Assembly: GCA_022572105.1 (NCBI GenBank)
Contig: JACZWN010000058.1
Location: forward strand, 1-14,811
Source of the DNA: Pseudomonadota bacterium
Lineage (GTDB): Bacteria; Pseudomonadota; Alphaproteobacteria; Kiloniellales; J153
Reading direction: 5' to 3'
DNA: 14,811 bases
Below, piece after piece: positions 1 to 7,069 of this stretch. Position 1 is the first letter of the stretch, and each line of letters starts with the position of its first letter. The notes under the pieces were generated by a model. It was not told where the DNA came from. It saw only the letters and a program-made list of their open reading frames with translations, and did no database searches. Position numbers and translations under genes: made by a program.

Positions 1-1984
1 TCCCGGCGCGCGCGCGGGCCTCGGATTCGGCCTCGATGAAGCGGTCGCGCGCGCCCGAAGCGAGCGCCCGCATGACCGGGTGCTCGGCCTCGGCGGTCTG
101 GATCAGCACCCGGCCCGGCCGCTCGGCGCGGCCCGCGCGCCCGGCCACCTGGTGCAGGAGTTGATAGGTCCGTTCCGCCGCCCTGAGATCGCCGCCGTAG
201 AGCCCGAGGTCCGCGTCGATCACGCCAACCAGCGTCAGATAGGGGAAGTGATGCCCCTTGGCGACGATCTGGGTGCCGATCAGGAGGTCGACTTGGCGCG
301 CCGCGACCGCGCCCAAGAGCGCCGCGGCGGCGCTCGGGCCGGTCAACGTGTCGCTCGCCATGACGGCCGTGCGGGCGGTGGGATAAAGCGCCGCGACCTC
401 CTCGGCCAGGCGCTCGACGCCGGGCCCGCAGGCGGCCAGCGCGCCCTCGGCGTTGCAGTCCGGGCAGCGCGCCGGCAGCCCCATCTCGAAGCCGCAGTGG
501 TGGCACTGCAGGCGGCGGGCCAGGCGGTGCTCGACCAGCCAGGCGGTGCAGTGCTGGCAGGCCAGGCGGTGGCCGCAGGCGCGGCACAGGGTGAGCGGCG
601 CGTAGCCTCGGCGATTGAGAAACAGGAGCGCCTGTTCGTCCGCCGCCAGCGTCTCCGCGATCGCCTGGCGCAGGCTGGGCGACAGCCAGCTCTGGCCCAG
701 GCCCTCGATCCGCGGCGGCTTGTCCTTGCGCAGGTCGACGAGTTGGATCTCGGGCAATCGGGCGCCACCGTGCCGGTCCGGCAGATGCACGCGGTGGTAG
801 CGCGCGGCGTTCACGTTGGTCACGGTCTCGAGCGAGGGCGTGGCCGAGACCAGCACGATCGGGATCTCGCCCAGCCGCGCGCGCACCACGGCCATGTCGC
901 GGGCGTGGTAGATGACCCCGTCCTCCTGCTTGAAGGCGGCGTCGTGCTCCTCGTCCACGACGATCAGGCCCAGTTCGGAAAACGGCAGGAACAGCGCCGA
1001 GCGCGCGCCGACCACGACCCGCGCCTGGCCCAGCGCGACGGCGCGCCAGGTGGCACGGCGCCGGGCCGGGGTCAGCTCGGAATGCCAGACCGCCGGCGCG
1101 GCCCCGAAGCGCGCGGCGAAGCGCTCCAGCGACTGCGCCGACAGGGCGATCTCGGGCAACAGCACCAGGACCTGCCGCCCGGCCTCGAGCGCGGCCGCGA
1201 TCGCTTCCAGGTAGACCTCGGTCTTGCCGGCCCCGGTGACGCCGTCGAGCAGGGTCACGCCGAAACCCCGGGCGCGCGCCTTGTCGACGAGAACCGCGGC
1301 GGCCTCGGCCTGGTCCGGCGACAGGCGCGGGCCGGCGCGGCCGAGGTCGGGCATCTCGAAGGCGGCCGGTGGCGGCAGGGCCACGGCCTCCAGGACCCCC
1401 GCCTTGGCCAAGCCCTTGACCACGGCGGCGCTGACGCCGGCGGCGCGCGATACCTCGGCCAGCGGCCGCGCCGGGCCGTCCTCGAGCTCGGCGAGCACGC
1501 GCCGGCGTGCCGGCGTCAAGCGGATCTCGCCAAGCCTGTCCCGGGACCCGGCGCCGAGGCGGTAGCCGGTGACCGGCCTGGGGGCTTCCAGCGCCTTGGG
1601 CACGCTGAGCGCCATGCGCAGGACCGCACCCGGGGCGCTGAGCGTGTAGTCCGCCACCCAATCGATGAAGCGCCGGCGCACCGCGTCGAAGGCGGGCACC
1701 TCGCGGCGGGCGCGCACCCGCTTCAGGCGCCCGGCCGGCAATTCCTCCGCTCCCGCTTCCCCGGGCGGCTCCCGGTCCCAGACGACGCCCGTGACCTCGC
1801 GCCCGCCGAGCGGCACGCGGACCACGTCCCCGGGGCCGAGCGCCAGATCGGCGGGTGCGAGATAGTCGTAGGCGCCGGCCAGCGGCAACGGCAAAAGCAC
1901 CGAACCCCGCGCCTCCCGCGGGTCGGGTCCGGGATTAGCCGGCGGCGGGCCGGCGCGGTCGGCGCTGGCATGGCGGTCGGGCAT
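1..1984 (-). CDS. priA: Primosomal protein N' (replication restart helicase PriA), 3' end cut by window edge
   Basis: PriA is the 3'-5' DNA helicase that recognises abandoned replication forks and starts primosome reassembly. The minus frame stays open from ATG at 1984 to the window edge (about 661 codons; E. coli PriA has 732, so roughly the last 70 residues are missing). Visible in order: an N-terminal 3'BD-like region (SVLLPLPLAGAYDYLAP); Walker A GVTGAGKTEVY near residue 246; Walker B DEEH near 341, followed by FKQED; a zinc-binding segment near 465-520 with eight cysteines (CRACG, CQHC, CHHC, CPDC); and helicase motifs GTQIVAKGHHFP and HQVAGRAGRAERPG. No good Shine-Dalgarno precedes the ATG; an in-frame GTG at 1993 is a possible alternative start. 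It diverges from fsa, a common alphaproteobacterial arrangement. The family call is certain; only the start is slightly uncertain. Confidence 0.96.
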   Translation of the reverse strand, partial: MPDRHASADRAGPPPANPGPDPREARGSVLLPLPLAGAYDYLAPADLALGPGDVVRVPLGGREVTGVVWDREPPGEAGAEELPAGRLKRVRARREVPAFDAVRRRFIDWVADYTLSAPGAVLRMALSVPKALEAPRPVTGYRLGAGSRDRLGEIRLTPARRRVLAELEDGPARPLAEVSRAAGVSAAVVKGLAKAGVLEAVALPPPAAFEMPDLGRAGPRLSPDQAEAAAVLVDKARARGFGVTLLDGVTGAGKTEVYLEAIAAALEAGRQVLVLLPEIALSAQSLERFAARFGAAPAVWHSELTPARRRATWRAVALGQARVVVGARSALFLPFSELGLIVVDEEHDAAFKQEDGVIYHARDMAVVRARLGEIPIVLVSATPSLETVTNVNAARYHRVHLPDRHGGARLPEIQLVDLRKDKPPRIEGLGQSWLSPSLRQAIAETLAADEQALLFLNRRGYAPLTLCRACGHRLACQHCTAWLVEHRLARRLQCHHCGFEMGLPARCPDCNAEGALAACGPGVERLAEEVAALYPTARTAVMASDTLTGPSAAAALLGAVAARQVDLLIGTQIVAKGHHFPYLTLVGVIDADLGLYGGDLRAAERTYQLLHQVAGRAGRAERPGRVLIQTAEAEHPVMRALASGARDRFIEAESEARARAG

Positions 1985-2163
1985 CGGGTACACTCTAGAC
2001 GAGGCGCGGCCCCAGGGCCATCGCCCCTTGACAGACCCGCGCACGGGCTGGCATGCGGGTGGCTTGGTGAGGCCGACCCGAACGGGCCGGGCGCCCGTGA
2101 CCCGAGCGGGCCGGACGCCCCCGGAAGATTGGGCCGGAAGATTGGGAGAGAGTCGTAAGGACC
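1985..2163. promoter_or_regulatory. Divergent priA-fsa intergenic region with candidate -35 box
   Basis: This spacer must hold promoters for both priA (leftward) and the fsa-DUF484-xerC run (rightward). A perfect TTGACA lies at 2028-2033 on the plus strand, but the bases 16-18 further on (around 2050-2057, GCATGC) match a -10 box poorly, so the promoter is only a candidate. The right half is filled with short tandem repeats, listed separately. A purine-rich AAGGA at 2157-2161 serves as ribosome binding site for fsa. Confidence 0.35.
2075..2146. repeat. Two short tandem repeats: 24-base imperfect unit x2, then 13-base perfect unit x2
   Basis: The block at 2075-2098 is repeated at 2099-2122 with 20 of 24 positions identical (both begin GACCCGA and contain CGGGCCGG). 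Directly after, CCGGAAGATTGGG occurs twice with no gap, at 2121-2133 and 2134-2146, as an exact 13-base tandem duplication. The array ends about 17 bases before the fsa start, so it would lie in the fsa 5' leader or promoter. This may be simple slippage in GC-rich DNA or a copy-number-variable regulatory element. Confidence 0.8.
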
Positions 2164-2874
2164 ATGCGTTTTTTCATCGACACCGCCGATGTCGACGAGA
2201 TCCGCGACCTGGCCGCCACCGGGTTGGTCGACGGCGTGACCACCAACCCCTCGCTGATCGCCAAGTCCGGGGGCGACTTCTTCGAGGTCTTGCGCGAGAT
2301 CTGCGCCATCGTGCCCGGCCCGGTGAGCGCCGAGGTCACCGCCACAGACACCGCCACCATGATCGAGGAGGCGCGCCGGCTGACCCGGGTCGCCGAGAAC
2401 ATCGTCATCAAGGTGCCGCTGACGCCCGACGGCCTCAAGGCCTGCCGGGGGCTCACCGACGAGGGCACCAAGGTCAACGTCACGCTGTGCTTCTCCGCGG
2501 CCCAGGCGATCCTGGCGGCCAAGGCGGGGGCGCGCTACGTCTCGCCCTTCATCGGCCGCCTCGACGACATCGGCGCCGACGGCCTGGCGCTGATTGCCGA
2601 GATCGTCGAGATCTACGGCGCCTATCCCGACTTCACCACCGAGGTACTGGTCGCCTCGGTGCGCAACATGACCCACGTGGTCGAGGCCGCCAAGATGGGC
2701 GCGCACGTCGTGACCATCCCGCCGGCGGTGCTGCGTGCCATGTTCAAGCACCCCCTGACCGACAGGGGTCTGGAGGCCTTCCTCGCCGACTGGGCCAAGA
2801 CCGGCCAGTCGATCCTGAAGCAGCCAGCGGACACCGCGGCCGATGACGCAAAACCGGCGAGACGGAGCGCCTGA
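2164..2874 (+). CDS. fsa: Fructose-6-phosphate aldolase / small transaldolase (TalC/MipB type)
   Basis: Class I aldolase of the small transaldolase family, a decameric TIM-barrel cytosolic enzyme. Members either cleave fructose 6-phosphate to dihydroxyacetone and glyceraldehyde 3-phosphate or act as true transaldolases in the pentose phosphate pathway; the sequence alone does not decide which. Seen: start MRFFIDTADVDEIRDL, the GVTTNPSLIAK motif (residues 24-34), Schiff-base lysine K83 in IVIKVPLT, then VNVTLCFS and ARYVSPFIGRLDD. The enzyme proper ends near FLADWAKTGQSIL; a 17-residue Ala-rich tail follows, making 236 residues against about 215-220 in the family. The ATG has an AAGGA ribosome binding site. 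It is the first gene of a tight run: its last 32 bases overlap the DUF484 gene. Confidence 0.93.
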   Translation: MRFFIDTADVDEIRDLAATGLVDGVTTNPSLIAKSGGDFFEVLREICAIVPGPVSAEVTATDTATMIEEARRLTRVAENIVIKVPLTPDGLKACRGLTDEGTKVNVTLCFSAAQAILAAKAGARYVSPFIGRLDDIGADGLALIAEIVEIYGAYPDFTTEVLVASVRNMTHVVEAAKMGAHVVTIPPAVLRAMFKHPLTDRGLEAFLADWAKTGQSILKQPADTAADDAKPARRSA

Positions 2875-3598
2875 GAGCGCGGGCCGCAAGCGCGCGGTCG
2901 AGGGTACTGCCGCCGGCGAGCCGGTCTCGGCCGCTCAGGTGGCCGACTACTTGCGCCGCCATCCGGACTTCTTCGGCCGGAACCCGGATCTGCTCGAAGA
3001 GATGCAGCCGTCGGCGCGCGATTGCGGCGAGGGCGTCGTCGACCTTCAGCAATACATAGTCGAGCACCTGCGCGCCGAGCTGACCGGGCTCGCGGCTGCA
3101 CGCGACGCGCTGGTGGTCACGGGGCGCAACAACCTGTCCGCCCAGGCGCGCGTCCACAAGGCGACCCTGGCGCTGCTCGCGGCCAAGAGCTTCGAGCACT
3201 TCATCGAGACGCTGACCACCGATCTGACGGTCATTCTCGATCTGGACGTGGTGACGATCGGCGTCGAGCAGAACGGACCGGACTCGGCGCGGGCGCAGAC
3301 CGCCGGGGTCATCTGCCTCGAGCAGGGCACGGTCGACCGCCTGATCGGGCCGGACCAGGCCATCGCGTTACGCGAGACGGTCGAAGGCGACCCGGCGGTC
3401 TTCGGTCCCGGCGCCGGGCTGATCGCCTCGGACGCGCTTCTGCGCCTGTCGATCAGCGGCACCACGCCGACGGCGCTGCTGGCGCTGGGGTCGCGCCAAG
3501 CGGACCAGTTCCACCCGGGACAGGGAACCGAGTTGCTCACCTTCCTGGCGCGGGTCGTCGAAAGCTGCATTCGCGGATGGCTCAACCTGCCCGAGTGA
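2843..3598 (+). CDS. DUF484 family protein (GAF-like)
   Basis: A 251-residue cytosolic protein of the DUF484 family, typically encoded directly upstream of xerC in proteobacteria; its biochemical role is unknown. The N-terminal hallmark VADYLRRHPDFFGRNPDLLEEM is present around residues 33-54. A helical stretch follows (LQQYIVEHLRAELTGL), then a GAF-like domain with alternating strands (VILDLDVVTIGVE, ALLALGSR, FHPGQGTELLTFLARVVESCIRGWL). The first about 30 residues are low-complexity and overlap the fsa tail. Its stop overlaps a GTG codon in the xerC frame in the form GTGA, suggesting translational coupling. No ligand-binding residues can be assigned. Confidence 0.9.
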   Translation: MTQNRRDGAPESAGRKRAVEGTAAGEPVSAAQVADYLRRHPDFFGRNPDLLEEMQPSARDCGEGVVDLQQYIVEHLRAELTGLAAARDALVVTGRNNLSAQARVHKATLALLAAKSFEHFIETLTTDLTVILDLDVVTIGVEQNGPDSARAQTAGVICLEQGTVDRLIGPDQAIALRETVEGDPAVFGPGAGLIASDALLRLSISGTTPTALLALGSRQADQFHPGQGTELLTFLARVVESCIRGWLNLPE

Positions 3599-4536
3599 TC
3601 GGTGCGCCGGCCGCGCCCGACCTGCGCACCGCCATCGAGGACTGGCAGACCTGGCTGCGCGGCGAGCGCCGCGCCGCGCTCAATACGCGCACCGCCTATC
3701 TGGGCGATCTCACGCGCTTTCTCGAATTCCTCATGGGGCATCTGGGCGGCCGGCCGACGCTGGCGAGCTTGGCCGAGTTGCGGCCGGCCGACTTCCGCGC
3801 CTGGCTCGCGGCCCAGGCCGCCCGGGGCGTAAGCCGGAGCACGAGCGCGCGCGGCCTGTCCGTGGTGCGCGGCTTCTACCGCTGGCTGGCCAAGGCGGGA
3901 TTGGTGGACAACCCGGCCGTGGCCGCGCTCAAGACACCCAGGGTGCCGCGCCCGGTGCCCAGGGCGCTCACCGTCGAGGAAGCGCGGGACTTGCTGAACA
4001 GCGTGCCCGAGCTGGCGCGCGCGCCCTGGATCGGCAAGCGCGACGCGGCGGTCATCGCGCTGCTCTACGGCTGTGGCCTGCGCATCGGCGAGGCCCTCTC
4101 GCTCGCCCGGCGCGAGGCGCCGGCACCGGGCCAGGAGGCGCTCACCGTGACCGGCAAGGGCGGCAAGGAGCGCGCGGTCCCCCTGCTGCCGGCGGTGGTC
4201 GAGGCGATCCGGGACTATCTCGAGGCCTGCCCCCACGCGCTCGCGCCCGAGGGGCCGCTGTTCGTCGGCGTGCGCGGCAAGGCGCTCGGTCCCCGGCACA
4301 TCCAGGCGCGCATGGCCGAGCTCCGGTTACTGCTCGGCCTGCCCGAGACGGCCAGCCCGCACGCGCTTCGCCACAGCTTCGCCACCCATCTCCTGGCCGG
4401 TGGCGGCGACCTGCGCGCGATCCAGGAGCTCCTGGGGCACGCCTCGCTCTCGACCACCCAGCGCTACACCGACGTGGACGCGGCCGGGCTGCTCGCCGTC
4501 TACGAGCGCGCCCATCCGCGCGCGCGGCTAAGTTAG
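3577..4536 (+). CDS. xerC: Tyrosine recombinase XerC
   Basis: Site-specific recombinase that, with XerD, resolves chromosome dimers at dif. The protein has an N-terminal SAM-like DNA-binding domain (about 15-105) and a C-terminal catalytic domain. All catalytic residues are visible (numbered from the ATG): R169 in GCGLRIGEA, K194 in TGKGGKER, H262 and R265 in HALRHSFATHL, H288 in LGHASLSTTQ, nucleophile Y297 in QRYTDVD. Length is 319 residues from ATG 3577, or 313 from GTG 3595, which overlaps the DUF484 stop as GTGA. Neither start has a strong Shine-Dalgarno. The frame is open further upstream to 3022, but that part lies inside DUF484 and has no XerC similarity. The DUF484 neighbour supports XerC over XerD. 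Confidence 0.94.
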   Translation: MAQPARVIGAPAAPDLRTAIEDWQTWLRGERRAALNTRTAYLGDLTRFLEFLMGHLGGRPTLASLAELRPADFRAWLAAQAARGVSRSTSARGLSVVRGFYRWLAKAGLVDNPAVAALKTPRVPRPVPRALTVEEARDLLNSVPELARAPWIGKRDAAVIALLYGCGLRIGEALSLARREAPAPGQEALTVTGKGGKERAVPLLPAVVEAIRDYLEACPHALAPEGPLFVGVRGKALGPRHIQARMAELRLLLGLPETASPHALRHSFATHLLAGGGDLRAIQELLGHASLSTTQRYTDVDAAGLLAVYERAHPRARLS

Positions 4537-4569
4537 GCCGCGCAACGTAAACCGAGAAGGGGTCCCGTC

Positions 4570-5040
4570 ATGCGTTCGTTGCTCGCACTTCTGTTCGCCG
4601 TTCCGCTCCTGCTCGGCGCCCCGGCGCTGGTGGATGCCGCCGGCAAGAACAAGGGCAAGGCCGGTCCGGTCCCGACCGTCACCAAAGGCAAGAACCAGGG
4701 CCAGTCGGGCGACGTGGCCACGGACCGGCTTCTCGGCACCGTCATCTCCGCCGTCGAGCGCGCGCTGATCGGCGACTACATCAAGAAAGCCAAAGTGAAG
4801 CACAAGGGCCTGCCGCCGGGCCTGGCCAAGCGCCAACACCTGCCGCCGGGGCTGCAAAAGCACATCGCGCGCACGGGCAGACTCCCGCCGGGCCTGGAGA
4901 AGCGGCGGCTGCCCGGCGACCTGCGCTCGCTCCTTCCCATTCGTTCGGGGCAGGATTACCGCGTGGTCGGCAACGACATCGTGCTCATCGAGATCGCGAC
5001 CGAACTCATTCTCGACGTGATGCAGGGCGTGCTGCGCTAG
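4570..5040 (+). CDS. Small exported protein with LPPGL repeats (CigR/RcnB-like)
   Basis: A 156-residue secreted or periplasmic protein. A signal peptide is clear: MRS, a hydrophobic core LLALLFAVPLLLGAPALV, and probable cleavage after A23 (VDA). The mature N-terminus is rich in Lys and Gly. The central part carries LPPGL at residues 81-85, 91-95 and 105-109, and a degenerate LPGDL at 114-118, separated by basic linkers. The C-terminus (DYRVVGNDIVLIEIATELILDVMQGVL) resembles the terminal domain of CigR/RcnB-like periplasmic proteins, where LPPGL-type repeats are common. Salmonella CigR is described as an anti-virulence regulator and RcnB takes part in Ni/Co homeostasis; neither role can be assumed here. 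A GAAGGGG ribosome binding site (4556-4562) precedes the ATG, 33 bases after xerC, so co-transcription is plausible. Confidence 0.75.
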   Translation: MRSLLALLFAVPLLLGAPALVDAAGKNKGKAGPVPTVTKGKNQGQSGDVATDRLLGTVISAVERALIGDYIKKAKVKHKGLPPGLAKRQHLPPGLQKHIARTGRLPPGLEKRRLPGDLRSLLPIRSGQDYRVVGNDIVLIEIATELILDVMQGVLR

Positions 5041-5058
5041 GGCGCTCGGCGCGCGGTC

Positions 5059-5673
5059 TCACGCGGTCCGTTTCAGGGCCTCGCGGGGCGCGCAAGACGG
5101 GCTCGATCGGCCGGCGGCGAGAGGCCGCTCGACGCCGGCGAAAACGCTCAACTGCATCCACTTGTCGAAGCCGCGCGCCAGTCCTGCCGAACCGTGGAGC
5201 TCGATCTCTCCGGCGCGCACCGCTTGCTTGATCGGCATGTCGCCCATCCAGGCCTTGGTCATGGTGCGCAGGTCCGCGGTCACGAACAGATCGACGTCGT
5301 AGCCCGGTTCGGTCAGGCACAGGCCCACTTCGCCGCCGTCGACGATCAGCCACCACAGTTTCTGCGGCCCGCTCACGTCGGTGAACTCGAACACGATGAC
5401 GCTGCGCCCGGCGGGAAATCGATCTGCGTCGAGCCGTCCGCTGATGTCCCACATCAGCAGGCCGGCATCGAGGTCGTCCGCGCCCAGCAGATTGCGCACC
5501 CAGCGCTGGCCCCAGACGCCGAGCAGTTCCACCATGGGCGCCACCTCCTCGCCGGCCGGGGTCAGGTGATACTCGACGTTCCGGCCCGAGGCGTCCGAGC
5601 GGCGCTCGATCACGCCCGCCTCCTCCAGGCTCTTCAGCCGCTTCGAGAGCAGTGTCGGCGACATCAGCGGCAC
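5059..5673 (-). CDS. HxlR-type winged-helix regulator fused to SCP2-like domain, 5'-truncated (possible pseudogene)
   Basis: The N-terminal part is the second half of an HxlR winged helix: VPLMSPTLLSKRL, SLEEAGVIERR and the wing SGRNVEYHLTPAGEEV. The C-terminal part (about 75-185) resembles an SCP2 sterol-carrier domain (VIVFEFTDVSG, WWLIVDGGEVGLCL, VDLFVTADLRTMTKAWMGD, IELHGSAGLARGFDKWM). In the same frame upstream of GTG 5673 the code still reads RRRFNEFRKG, an HxlR hallmark. It then reaches an in-frame TGA at 5713-5715 with no ATG or GTG between. The usual N-terminal 35-45 residues (ending in a WTLLILRE-like helix) are absent and are not found in other frames; the MFS gene occupies that DNA. 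Remaining starts are GTG 5673 and ATG 5664, the latter preceded by AAGGG. The product, if made, lacks the dimerising N-terminal helices but keeps the recognition helix and the SCP2 domain. Confidence 0.7.
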   Translation of the reverse strand: MPLMSPTLLSKRLKSLEEAGVIERRSDASGRNVEYHLTPAGEEVAPMVELLGVWGQRWVRNLLGADDLDAGLLMWDISGRLDADRFPAGRSVIVFEFTDVSGPQKLWWLIVDGGEVGLCLTEPGYDVDLFVTADLRTMTKAWMGDMPIKQAVRAGEIELHGSAGLARGFDKWMQLSVFAGVERPLAAGRSSPSCAPREALKRTA

Positions 5674-5728
5674 GCCCTTGCGGAATTCGTTGAAGCGCCG
5701 GCGACCGCCGCCTCACGCCCCGATCGCC

Positions 5729-6994
5729 TCACCCAGCCGCACTCCTCGCCGGCCGCCGTCCGAGGACGGCCATGGCGACCGGGCCCATGGCGACCGCCAG
5801 ACCCGCGCTGGCGAAGGCCAGGCCCCAGGCGAGGAGACTTTCGCGGCCGCCGGCCAAGTCCAGCACCACCCCGAAGACGAGCGGGCCGACGAAGGCGCCG
5901 GCGAAGCCGATGAACGAGTGCACGGCCATGGTGGCGCCGCGCTGGCCGGGCGCGGCGGCCTCGATCGCGCCGGCGGTGATCGCGGAGGAGTCGCCGCTCA
6001 CCGTGAACGAGTAGACCATGGTCACCGCGACCAGCAGCACGAACGGCAGCGCGGCCAGGAAGCCCACGGCGAGGCTGATCGCGGCCGAGGCGCTCATCAC
6101 CAGGATGACCGTGCGCCGGCGCCCGAAGCGCTGGGCGGCTTCGTTGCCGAGCACGCTGGCCGGCAGGCCGAGCACCCCGATGAGCGCGGCCAAGGCGGTC
6201 GCGCTCCAGCCGAGGCCCAAGGCGCCCTCGCCTTGCAGGCCCTGGGAGAACACCAGAAAGGTCACGATCCAGGAGCGGAAGGCGAACAGTTCCCAATTGT
6301 GCGCGCTGTAGGCGAGCACGTAGCCGAGGGCGCGGCGGTTGCGCAGTACGGGCCGGAAATCGAGCAGCGCGGTGTCCGACTTGACGATGTGGTGCGGCTC
6401 GCTGGGCGGCACCAGGATGAGCACCAGCGGCAGGGCGACCGCGGAGCCGAGCCCCAGGATGGCGAAGGCCCAGCGCCAGTCGAGCCAAGCCGCGATCTCG
6501 CCGGCGAAAAGAAACGACAGCGCGAAGCCGATCGAGAGCGAGGCCGTGTAAAAGGCAACCGCGCGCGAACGCAGGCGCTCATCGATATGATCGGTCAGCG
6601 CCTTCAACCCGGGCATATAGGTGCCGGCCAGGCCCATGCCGCTCAGGCCGCGCATGACCAGCGCGCTCCAAAAACCCTCGGCCAGGAGCGCGAAGCCGAG
6701 CGCGGAGAGCACCGAGACGACCGCGCCGAGCGCGTAGACCCGGCGCGGATCGACCCGGTCGGTCAGGCTGACCAGCACCGGCACCGCGGCCATGTAAGCG
6801 GCGAAATAGATGCCGTTGATCCAGCCGGCCTCGGTGTTCGACAGGACCCATTCGGCGAGCAGCGCCGGCTGTAGCGCCGGGAAGGTGGAAAAGCCGAGCA
6901 CGGCCAAGCCCTCGGCGGTGCACATGAGGACGATCAGGCGCACGCCGGAAACCGGCGTCCGGCTTCCTCGCGGCGATGCGTCGCTCCGCTCCAT
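5729..6994 (-). CDS. MFS transporter
   Basis: A 421-residue inner-membrane permease with about 12 transmembrane segments and the major facilitator layout. TM1 is LIVLMCTAEGLAVLGFSTF; a motif A-like loop, TDRVDPRRVYALG, lies between TM2 and TM3; an arginine-bearing LVMRGLSGMGLAGTYMPGLK lies in TM4; and a central loop near PPSEPHHIVKSD separates the halves. The second half has RRRTVILV between TM8 and TM9, and the protein ends in a short basic tail. The frame extends to an ATG at 7039, but ATG 6994 has AGGATAACGCCC as a fitting ribosome binding site and is preferred. The substrate cannot be told. It lies 75 bases downstream of lpdA on the same strand, with a hairpin between them. The truncated HxlR gene starts 16 bases after its stop. 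Confidence 0.88.
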   Translation of the reverse strand: MERSDASPRGSRTPVSGVRLIVLMCTAEGLAVLGFSTFPALQPALLAEWVLSNTEAGWINGIYFAAYMAAVPVLVSLTDRVDPRRVYALGAVVSVLSALGFALLAEGFWSALVMRGLSGMGLAGTYMPGLKALTDHIDERLRSRAVAFYTASLSIGFALSFLFAGEIAAWLDWRWAFAILGLGSAVALPLVLILVPPSEPHHIVKSDTALLDFRPVLRNRRALGYVLAYSAHNWELFAFRSWIVTFLVFSQGLQGEGALGLGWSATALAALIGVLGLPASVLGNEAAQRFGRRRTVILVMSASAAISLAVGFLAALPFVLLVAVTMVYSFTVSGDSSAITAGAIEAAAPGQRGATMAVHSFIGFAGAFVGPLVFGVVLDLAGGRESLLAWGLAFASAGLAVAMGPVAMAVLGRRPARSAAG

Positions 6995-7042
6995 GGGCGT
7001 TATCCTATGCTCGGTCGGGTATGTGGCGGCGCCCGGCATTCG

Positions 7043-7064
7043 GGCCCGCCGCGTCCGGCGGGCC
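7043..7064 (-). terminator. Strong GC hairpin just after lpdA stop
   Basis: A perfect 9-base stem (GGCCCGCCG / CGGCGGGCC) with a 4-base loop lies 5 bases after the lpdA stop codon. No T-run follows on the minus strand, so it is not a classical intrinsic terminator. It could mark an mRNA 3' end, protect the lpdA transcript, or reduce readthrough into the MFS gene. Confidence 0.5.
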
Positions 7065-7069
7065 GGCCG

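Noticed and set aside
80..2158. 692-codon plus-strand open frame
   Set aside because: It lies antisense to priA, whose minus frame carries all helicase motifs. The plus translation is Arg/Ala/Gly/Gln-rich with no domain, as expected for an antisense frame in GC-rich DNA.
3022..3576. Upstream extension of the xerC frame
   Set aside because: The extra 185 residues are Arg/Gly/Ala-rich, lie wholly inside DUF484 in another frame and have no recombinase similarity.
5664..6488. 274-codon minus frame overlapping the MFS gene, considered as a source of the missing HxlR N-terminus
   Set aside because: The translation is Arg/Gly-rich with no WTLLILRE-like helix, so it does not supply the missing part through a simple frameshift.
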